Origin: a virus
DNA length: 45,225 bases
Direction: 5' to 3' (one strand)
IMG/VR virus record: IMGVR_UViG_3300021964_004972
Coordinates: 1 to 45,225 of that record
Part shown: positions 40,032 to 45,225 of the stretch, in pieces
Layout: the number at the start of each line of letters is the position of its first letter
Position numbering within the stretch: position 1 is the first letter of the stretch
Notes under the pieces: model-generated
Told to the model about the DNA's origin: nothing
The model's database searches: none
Seen by the model: the letters and a program-made list of their open reading frames with translations, nothing else
Translations under genes and position numbers: made by a program

Positions 40032-40937
40032 ATGATGGATAACTTTATTAGTATAGTATTTGATGACAAACCGGATAGTAACTTTAGTAGAACATTTCTT
40101 GCATGTTTTGAAAACGTTAATGAGTCACTTTTAGAAAGTGAAACAGAATATCTAGTGTTTGAAGCAAAAGGTGGTAAAACTGTATACCGTATTGGTATTA
40201 GTGAATCACCAAACGATGCGGAAGCAGACAAACTAGCAGATCATTTGTACACACACTTGTATACACAAGGATACGATAACTTTGATATTGAGATTACAGC
40301 AGACGATCTAGCTGAAGATGCGAATCAAAATCTTGACATTGTTAAAAGTTTAGTTGATCCAGCAGCACAGCAGCGTATGGCACAGACTCAACTAGCAAAA
40401 CGTGACGGTGCAAAAGAACGTAGACTAAACGATCTTAAAAATCTTAAACTGTTTGACGATCCTCTTAGCATGATTAAAACTGCTCTTAATATGGGTGCTA
40501 CTCCAGAAGAAGTAATAGCAGCTATGCCAGACGACATAGATTTAACTACAGCACCTACAAAAGACCAAATAGCACAACAACGTGCAAATGACCCATTCTT
40601 GCAAAGCGGTCCTGATGTTAGAGAAGAAACATATGACGGAGATGACTTTTACGAAGCATACGGTGATTTATGGTTCAATGAAGATGAAGTAATCGACGAA
40701 GCAGAATATCAAGGACGTAAAGTTAAACTTGGTAAGCCAATGCGCGGCGATGTTAAAAAGTTTAAAGTATATGTAAAGAATCCCAAGGGTAACGTAGTTA
40801 AAGTTAACTTTGGTGATCCTGATATGAAGATTAAAAAGTCTAACCCGGCAAGACGTAGAAGTTTCCGTGCTAGACATAACTGTGATAATCCAGGGCCGCG
40901 TCACAAGGCACGTTACTGGTCATGTAGGAAATGGTAA
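40032..40937 (+). CDS. Conserved phage protein with Cys/Arg-rich C-terminus
   Basis: This 301-residue protein has an acidic, helical first two-thirds (LESETEYLVFEAKGG; QQRMAQTQLAKRDGAKERRL) and a distinct basic C-terminal domain of ~75 residues: EYQGRKVKLGKPMRGDVKKF, VVKVNFGDPDMKIKK, then RRRSFRARHNCDNPGP and ARYWSCRKW. I recall this C-terminal block from several T4-like marine phage proteins, with the paired C-x-n-W-x-C pattern suggesting a metal- or DNA-binding fold. ATG 40032 is used, or ATG 40035. It lies before a series of genes with capsid-targeting-like starts. Function unknown. Confidence 0.7.
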   Translation: MMDNFISIVFDDKPDSNFSRTFLACFENVNESLLESETEYLVFEAKGGKTVYRIGISESPNDAEADKLADHLYTHLYTQGYDNFDIEITADDLAEDANQNLDIVKSLVDPAAQQRMAQTQLAKRDGAKERRLNDLKNLKLFDDPLSMIKTALNMGATPEEVIAAMPDDIDLTTAPTKDQIAQQRANDPFLQSGPDVREETYDGDDFYEAYGDLWFNEDEVIDEAEYQGRKVKLGKPMRGDVKKFKVYVKNPKGNVVKVNFGDPDMKIKKSNPARRRSFRARHNCDNPGPRHKARYWSCRKW

Positions 40938-40938
40938 T

Positions 40939-41268
40939 ATGTTATTAAGAGAGTTTTTCAACAGCGAACAAGAGTCCGAAAAGGCACGTTTTGATTTTGA
41001 TGTAGCAGATGACGTTCATCAATATATGGTTAACGATCCTGTGTTCTACCGTAGAGAATACTTTCCTACTGTTGACCGCATGTGTTCTAAGCACAAAAAA
41101 GGTCAAGAGCTTAATCCTAGTGCAGAGTTAAAAGCTATTATTTTAAATGCATGTAAACAATATGTAGAAACATTTTCCATTAATGCTGATCCTGATACAT
41201 TACTCGACGAAACAGAAATAGAAAGCATTGCACAGAAGATCTTTAGCACAGAAACAGGTGGGCAATAA
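40939..41268 (+). CDS. Small protein with capsid-targeting-like N-terminus
   Basis: This 109-residue helical, acidic protein begins MLLREFFNSEQESEKARF, a pattern close to the starts of the next two gene products (MKLREL, MLLREL). The rest (VNDPVFYRREYFPTVDRMC, LKAIILNACKQYVETF) is conserved-looking but unfamiliar. ATG 40939 is one base after the previous stop. The stop overlaps the next start (TAATG). Possible internal head protein; weak evidence. Confidence 0.65.
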   Translation: MLLREFFNSEQESEKARFDFDVADDVHQYMVNDPVFYRREYFPTVDRMCSKHKKGQELNPSAELKAIILNACKQYVETFSINADPDTLLDETEIESIAQKIFSTETGGQ

Positions 41269-41951
41269 TGAAGTTAAGAGAGTTATACAGCAATACTAGT
41301 AGCGCATTGTACGAAGCAGAAACTCCGCAAGGAGTTGTTGTTATATATGCAGGACGTTTTCATCCTTTCCATAAAGGACATAAAGCAGTTTTTGATTCTG
41401 CTGTAAAAGTATACGGTATTGAAAAGTGCTTTATTGCTACAAGTGCTAAAGTTGAACCTCCAAAAAGTCCTTTCACGTTTGACGAAAAGTTAAAAATGAT
41501 TTCACTAACAGGCATTGATCCTAGTAAAGTAGTGCAATGTAGAGTTCCGTATAAGCCTGACGAAATACTCAGTAAGTACGATGCAACAACTACAGTTGCT
41601 AAGTTTTTAGTAGGTGCAAAGGATATGGATACTGATCCTAGATTTAGTTTTGCACCTAAAAAGGATGGATCTGCAAGTTACTTACAAGATGCTGATGCAA
41701 ACAGAGGAAACTTTGAAACCTTCGATAAACATGCATACGTTGTAACTGCGCCTACACTAAACTTTACAGTGCTAGGTCAACCCGCTACAAGTGCAACAGA
41801 ACTTCGTGCGCAATATGCAACACTAGATGATGATACTGCACGTAAGTTTATAGTAGACCTATTTGGCAACTTTAGTGAAGAAGTAATGACCATTCTTGAT
41901 ACTAAGTTGAATAGACAAAACAAGATGGGAGATGACGATGCTACTTCGTGA
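41268..41951 (+). CDS. Nucleotidylyltransferase (NMNAT/cytidylyltransferase-like)
   Basis: This 227-residue enzyme has the HxGH nucleotidyltransferase signature in YAGRFHPFHKGH (~28-39) and SATELR near 182-187, the counterpart of the family ISSTxxR motif. These enzymes transfer AMP or CMP, as in NAD, CoA or FAD synthesis; the substrate here cannot be told. A leader of ~20 residues (MKLRELYSNTSSALYEAE) precedes the domain and resembles a T4 capsid-targeting sequence with an L-x-E cleavage site. If it is packaged, the enzyme would be injected with DNA. The gene is coupled at TAATG and overlaps the next by 20 nt. Confidence 0.8.
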   Translation: MKLRELYSNTSSALYEAETPQGVVVIYAGRFHPFHKGHKAVFDSAVKVYGIEKCFIATSAKVEPPKSPFTFDEKLKMISLTGIDPSKVVQCRVPYKPDEILSKYDATTTVAKFLVGAKDMDTDPRFSFAPKKDGSASYLQDADANRGNFETFDKHAYVVTAPTLNFTVLGQPATSATELRAQYATLDDDTARKFIVDLFGNFSEEVMTILDTKLNRQNKMGDDDATS

Positions 41952-43746
41952 ACTTTTTTATAAAACATTAAACGAAGCAGAAGCTCCTGAATATGCTGAT
42001 GCACTAAAAGCAATCGATACTACAGACAGTTTGTGGAAACGTAGCAAACGCGGTAGTGTAAAGTCAGACGAAGTTAAAGCTCTTCAACAAGCACTAAACG
42101 ATTTAGGGTATGATGTTGGTACAGCAGACGGATGGTTTGGTAAAAAGACGGCAACCGCAGTTCGCAAGTTCCAAGGCGACAATGATCTAACTGTAGACGG
42201 TGATCCTGGTGCAAACACTATTTCTAAAATGAATAGTGTAGTTGCAGACAAGTATCCTGAAGAACCAGAAACTGGCGGCAGAGGCGACGGTGATGCAGAA
42301 GCAGATCGTAGAGCTGCTGACAACAATGGGCAACCTCGTGGTACAGAAGATGACGTAATGAGTCAGCAAGTTGTAGAACCGGACAACGGTTGGCAAGATG
42401 TTGACCCACAGTTTGCACAAGGTCTTCCAGACGGTTATGAAATAAAGCGTGGTCGTGTAGACGGTGAAGACATGTTCTTACTTGTACGTCCAAACGGTAC
42501 AGAAGAAACAAGTAATGATCTACAAGGACTAATACGTGTTGCACAAGCAGATATTGAAGCAGATCAAGAACGTGCAGCCGGTGCAGGCATAGACGGTCAA
42601 GATGCACAACGAGCTCAAGGCATGGGTGTAGAACGTCCTGCAGATCCTGCAAGCACAATGCGTGACAATGAAATAGAAGGCACTGGGCAATGGCGTATTA
42701 CTCCGTCACCAAACAATCCTACTACTTTTGTTGTTAGACGTCCGGACGGTAGTATTGACACAAGTTTTAACAGTGGTAATCCGTTTACAAGATCTAAAGC
42801 AGACGGAGAAGGTCAGGACTATATTGACAGATTAAACAGAGAGCAAGGACTAACAGATGAACCAGAAGTTACTGGATCAGGTCGTGGTGATGGTAATGCA
42901 GAAGTTGCAGCAAGACGTGAAGAAGCAGCAAAGCAAGCAACTGAAGAGTTTGTTAGAGCGCAAGTTGCTGAACTAACTCGTATACGTAGAAACTATCCTG
43001 AAGATCAGTTAATACGAAAAATAACAGCAGACGCAGTTGAACAAGGGTTAAATGATGATTGGGCAGAAAATGGTGCTATGGCTGAATACATTGCAGAGCT
43101 AGTACCAACAGTTGATAGAACTACACCTACTCCAACTGCAAGCACAGATGCTCCTACTATGTCACAACCTGATGCAGGTGGCGATTCTGGTGCTGATCAA
43201 CTAGCTAGACAAGCTACAGATGACGAAAGAGCATTCCAATCAGCACAAGGCATAACTGCTCCAGACGCAGATGCAGCACCAAGCGTAGACAGCACTACAG
43301 CAACAGCGCAGCAAATATCAAGATTCCAGCAAGCATACGGCAATGGTACTGATGGACAACTTCCAACACAGTTCCGTGATGCTATTTTAAATCCTGCACT
43401 AAACTATCAACAAAACACACCAGCACAAGAAACACAAAGTTTAAATGCTATGAAGAAACTTCAAGCAGAAGTTGCAGGCGAAATACCGCAAGCAGTTGCT
43501 AGGGTTACTATTGAAAGAATGTTACAATCCGACTTTGGTAGAGAAGTAAGAGGTGTAGATACTTTTCCAGGACTTATTAATGAACTAAAAGGAATGGTTC
43601 AAGAACTTCAAGGCGACCCTGCTCTTAGAACACAAGCAGAATACTATCAAACAAAAATAGCAGTTATTGAAAAACTAATGCAAGATATGGCAAGACCAAA
43701 CGAAAGTGTTGAGCTAGATAGAATCAAAATGTTAGCAGGTGTGTAA
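41932..43746 (+). CDS. Large acidic protein with PG-binding-1 domain
   Basis: This 604-residue protein starts MLLRELFYKTLNEAEAPEY, capsid-targeting-like with LNEAE as a possible gp21-type cleavage site. Residues ~40-100 (DEVKALQQALNDLGYDVGT, then DGWFGKKTATAVRKFQ) are a PG_binding_1 domain like the endolysin C-terminus. The rest is low-complexity, Gln/Asp/Ala/Gly-rich and probably disordered, with a repeated GRGDGxAE element near 116 and 318. It ends in ELDRIKMLAGV, echoed by the start of the next gene product. Possible roles are internal head protein or baseplate/cell-wall contact; both are inferred. Confidence 0.7.
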   Translation: MTMLLRELFYKTLNEAEAPEYADALKAIDTTDSLWKRSKRGSVKSDEVKALQQALNDLGYDVGTADGWFGKKTATAVRKFQGDNDLTVDGDPGANTISKMNSVVADKYPEEPETGGRGDGDAEADRRAADNNGQPRGTEDDVMSQQVVEPDNGWQDVDPQFAQGLPDGYEIKRGRVDGEDMFLLVRPNGTEETSNDLQGLIRVAQADIEADQERAAGAGIDGQDAQRAQGMGVERPADPASTMRDNEIEGTGQWRITPSPNNPTTFVVRRPDGSIDTSFNSGNPFTRSKADGEGQDYIDRLNREQGLTDEPEVTGSGRGDGNAEVAARREEAAKQATEEFVRAQVAELTRIRRNYPEDQLIRKITADAVEQGLNDDWAENGAMAEYIAELVPTVDRTTPTPTASTDAPTMSQPDAGGDSGADQLARQATDDERAFQSAQGITAPDADAAPSVDSTTATAQQISRFQQAYGNGTDGQLPTQFRDAILNPALNYQQNTPAQETQSLNAMKKLQAEVAGEIPQAVARVTIERMLQSDFGREVRGVDTFPGLINELKGMVQELQGDPALRTQAEYYQTKIAVIEKLMQDMARPNESVELDRIKMLAGV

Positions 43747-43961
43747 TGGACTTAGAAGAACTCAAGAGACTAGCAGGTGTAAACGAGCCACAACCTTGGC
43801 AAAACACTGTATCTCTTGAGAATATATCACACACTGCAAATGAACTAAAACAAAAAGAACGTGAGCTAGGATTAAAGCCGGGAGATCCAGATTGGTTTAA
43901 ACTATGGTTTAGTTTACCGTACATGACTGGACAACCTAGTTTTAGAGGACGTAAGAAATGA
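43746..43961 (+). CDS. Small protein with LAGV motif
   Basis: This 71-residue protein begins MDLEELKRLAGVNEPQPWQN, nearly repeating the end of the previous protein (ELDRIKMLAGV). It continues as a helix and ends DWFKLWFSLPYMTGQPSFRG with a basic tail. It is coupled to the previous gene by TAATG and overlaps the next by ATGA. Function unknown; likely a scaffold, head or adaptor peptide. Confidence 0.6.
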   Translation: MDLEELKRLAGVNEPQPWQNTVSLENISHTANELKQKERELGLKPGDPDWFKLWFSLPYMTGQPSFRGRKK

Positions 43962-44662
43962 AAATAGATCAGCTAGACGAAGGCGTTGGACGCATTGTAA
44001 AAGGTGTTAACACTACCCCTGATGTTGGCGTAGATCAAGTTTCTAAAGAAGCAGCAAAGTTTGGCTTTAACGTAGACAAGGATGGACGTCCTCCTGTTAT
44101 ATCTAAAAAATCTAAAAACAGTCCTAATACACTGTTTAATCTAGGACTAACCGAAAGCGTAAAACTACAGTTTCAACGTGGTGAAGATTTTGACACCCTG
44201 CACATTAAACCTAAAAATAAAAACCGTCTAGAACTACGTGGCAAGCCTGGGTATGAACGTGGTAATCACGATCCTCAAGACAAACTACATCAAGTGTTAG
44301 ACCGTTTAGGCAAAGCAGCAAACTTTGCAGAACTAATGAATGGCGAAGTTGTAACTATTAATCCTAAGCATCCAGATGGCGAACGTGCAAAAAATACTGT
44401 AGATGATGTGTTGTCTACAGAAAATACAGGCGACTTGTTTAATGCACTAGAAGAAGCATGGAGTGCAATAGAAGAAAACTTTGCCGACGGTAAAAAAAAG
44501 GGTAAAAGTAGACCAGGGCGTGTAAAACGTGCTGGTGCTAGTTGTAAAGGTTCAGTAACAAGCCTACGCAAACGTGCTAAAAAAGCAAGCGGCGAACGTG
44601 CTAAGATGCTGAACTGGTGTGCGAACATGAAAAGCGGAAGACAGAAGAAAAAAGGTAAATAA
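43958..44662 (+). CDS. Conserved phage protein with basic Cys-rich C-terminus
   Basis: This 234-residue protein starts MKIDQLDEGVGRIVKGV and has a central helical part (DKLHQVLDRLGKAANFAELM). The C-terminal ~65 residues (FADGKKKGKSRPGRVKRAG, SCKGSVTSLRKRAKKAS, KMLNWCANMKSG) form a strongly basic block with two Cys that I recall from other T4-like marine phage proteins, likely nucleic-acid-binding. ATGA overlap with the previous gene. Its stop is the edge of the hairpin region before the HNH gene. Function unknown. Confidence 0.65.
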   Translation: MKIDQLDEGVGRIVKGVNTTPDVGVDQVSKEAAKFGFNVDKDGRPPVISKKSKNSPNTLFNLGLTESVKLQFQRGEDFDTLHIKPKNKNRLELRGKPGYERGNHDPQDKLHQVLDRLGKAANFAELMNGEVVTINPKHPDGERAKNTVDDVLSTENTGDLFNALEEAWSAIEENFADGKKKGKSRPGRVKRAGASCKGSVTSLRKRAKKASGERAKMLNWCANMKSGRQKKKGK

Positions 44663-44731
44663 CATTGTAAGGTGCAGTTCGCGAGTTGCCGCTCCAACTG
44701 CTCTATTGTATTGGAGTACAACAGCAATGTT
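44661..44731 (+). promoter_or_regulatory. Nested inverted repeats over the HNH gene start
   Basis: Three collinear pairs nest: AACATTG (44661-44667) with CAATGTT (44725-44731), GTTG (44685-44688) with CAAC (44719-44722), and CTCCAA (44692-44697) with TTGGAG (44711-44716). The outer pair includes the HNH start codon, and the inner right arm includes its GGAG ribosome site. An alternative pair, GCAGTT (44674-44679) with AACTGC (44696-44701), could compete. Likely translational repression or switching of the endonuclease. Confidence 0.55.
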
Positions 44732-45225
44732 ATTTATAGACAACAAATATACTCGTATCTATAATACGATAATAGAACGAGCAAAGTCAAGAACTATTTT
44801 TAGTTACACAGAAAATCATCACATTATTCCTAAAAGTTTAGGCGGAGATAATAGCAAGGATAACCTTGTAGCACTAACTGCCCGCGAACACTTTGTCTGT
44901 CACTTACTATTAACTAAAATGACAGAAGGCGAAGCACGTAATAAAATGCTTAGTGCTATATTTTATCTTACAGGACGTGGAAAAGCAAAAGAACGTAACA
45001 ACGTTATTAAACGTTCTCGGTTATATGAAAACTTGCGTAAAAAACACGCAAAAAATGTAAGCAAACAAAAGAAAGGCTGTAAGCAACCTCCTCGTACAGC
45101 AGAAACACGACATCGTCTAACAGCAAGTAAAACAGGAAAGTTAAATCCTAACTTTAAATGCGAATGGGTAACACCTTGGGGAGTTTATGAAAGTAGTCGT
45201 TTAGCAGCAAAAGCGTGTCCTGAAT
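44727..45225 (+). CDS. HNH homing endonuclease, truncated by window edge
   Basis: The 166 codons visible encode a homing endonuclease. ENHHIIPKSLGGDNSKDNL near 31-49 and the following REHFVCHLLL are the HNH motif, and KKGCKQPPRTAETRHR and KTGKLNPNFKC further on look like NUMOD3 DNA-binding repeats. The reading frame is open at the window end, so the C-terminus is missing. No intron splice sites are recognised, so it seems to be free-standing. Its start codon and GGAG ribosome site lie in a hairpin. It is a mobile element inserted next to structural genes. Confidence 0.9.
   Translation, partial: MLFIDNKYTRIYNTIIERAKSRTIFSYTENHHIIPKSLGGDNSKDNLVALTAREHFVCHLLLTKMTEGEARNKMLSAIFYLTGRGKAKERNNVIKRSRLYENLRKKHAKNVSKQKKGCKQPPRTAETRHRLTASKTGKLNPNFKCEWVTPWGVYESSRLAAKACPE

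Noticed and set aside
42224-42658. 144-codon minus-strand frame within the 604-aa gene
   Set aside because: Leu/His/Arg-rich mirror of a Gln/Asp-rich low-complexity gene, with no supporting signals.
44731-44738. Perfect TATAAATA octamer on the minus strand at the start of the HNH gene
   Set aside because: It would drive antisense RNA across the preceding gene, but it sits in AT-rich coding sequence and no leftward gene follows, so chance is more likely.
44661-45225. Group I intron around the HNH gene
   Set aside because: No conserved intron core or interrupted exon is visible. The upstream gene ends normally, so a free-standing endonuclease is simpler.

Overview
ORGANISM. The window looks like part of the genome of a T4-like contractile-tailed phage (myovirus) of a marine bacterium. 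The evidence is an AT-rich, tightly packed gene order; T4-type genes (clamp-loader gp44, DexA exonuclease, dCMP deaminase, DHFR, thymidylate synthase, GroES/gp31-type co-chaperonin, PhoH); ATAAATA late-promoter motifs in front of structural genes; and UvsE, HesB/IscA, MazG and PhoH genes of the kind seen in marine cyano- and pelagiphages. There are no photosynthesis genes, so a heterotrophic host such as a SAR11-like or other marine proteobacterium is as likely as a cyanobacterium. Host and taxon are inference. LAYOUT. 1-3.0 kb: UV-damage endonuclease, small proteins, an SGNH-like protein, a leftward zinc-ribbon gene and an A-type Fe-S carrier. 3.0-20.6 kb: a virion adhesin/tail-fibre region with a 2718-aa protein, a fibre ending in a plastocyanin-like copper site, a subtilase, and a YHYH/Ig-like giant protein. 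20.6-22.2 kb: small genes, a non-catalytic DNA polymerase III alpha-like fragment and a GroES-like gene. 22.2-27.6 kb: a nucleotide and replication operon (two MazG-like proteins, PP-loop/QueC-like, DexA, gp44, 7Fe ferredoxin, DHFR, ThyA, dCMP deaminase). 27.6-29.7 kb: leftward phoH and two conserved proteins reading the other way. 29.7-32.3 kb: a lysis cassette (GH19 endolysin, overlapping i-spanin and o-spanin, two membrane proteins that are holin candidates, one with an EF-hand). 32.3-36.5 kb: a proteostasis operon (DnaJ, peptide deformylase, ClpA). 36.5-40 kb: a second fibre cluster. 40-44.7 kb: a set of conserved proteins, several with N-termini that resemble T4 capsid-targeting sequences, including a nucleotidylyltransferase. 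44.7 kb to the end: an HNH homing endonuclease cut off by the window edge. HOW IT WORKS TOGETHER. Nearly all genes run rightward, with start/stop overlaps that suggest translational coupling. Consensus-like sigma-70 promoters serve the nucleotide operon, while ATAAATA late promoters precede fibre, structural and lysis genes. MOST UNUSUAL. Three inverted repeats sit on translation starts. One is a 12-bp stem that buries the dnaJ start codon. One is an 8-bp pair whose right arm holds the holin-candidate Shine-Dalgarno and which encloses a late promoter, so only late transcripts would escape the hairpin. One is a nested hairpin over the HNH start codon. Other points of interest are the chaperone/deformylase/unfoldase operon, the FdxA-type ferredoxin inside a nucleotide operon, the blue-copper-like fibre tip, and a possibly packaged nucleotidylyltransferase. 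All family calls rest on motifs read by eye; no database search was possible.
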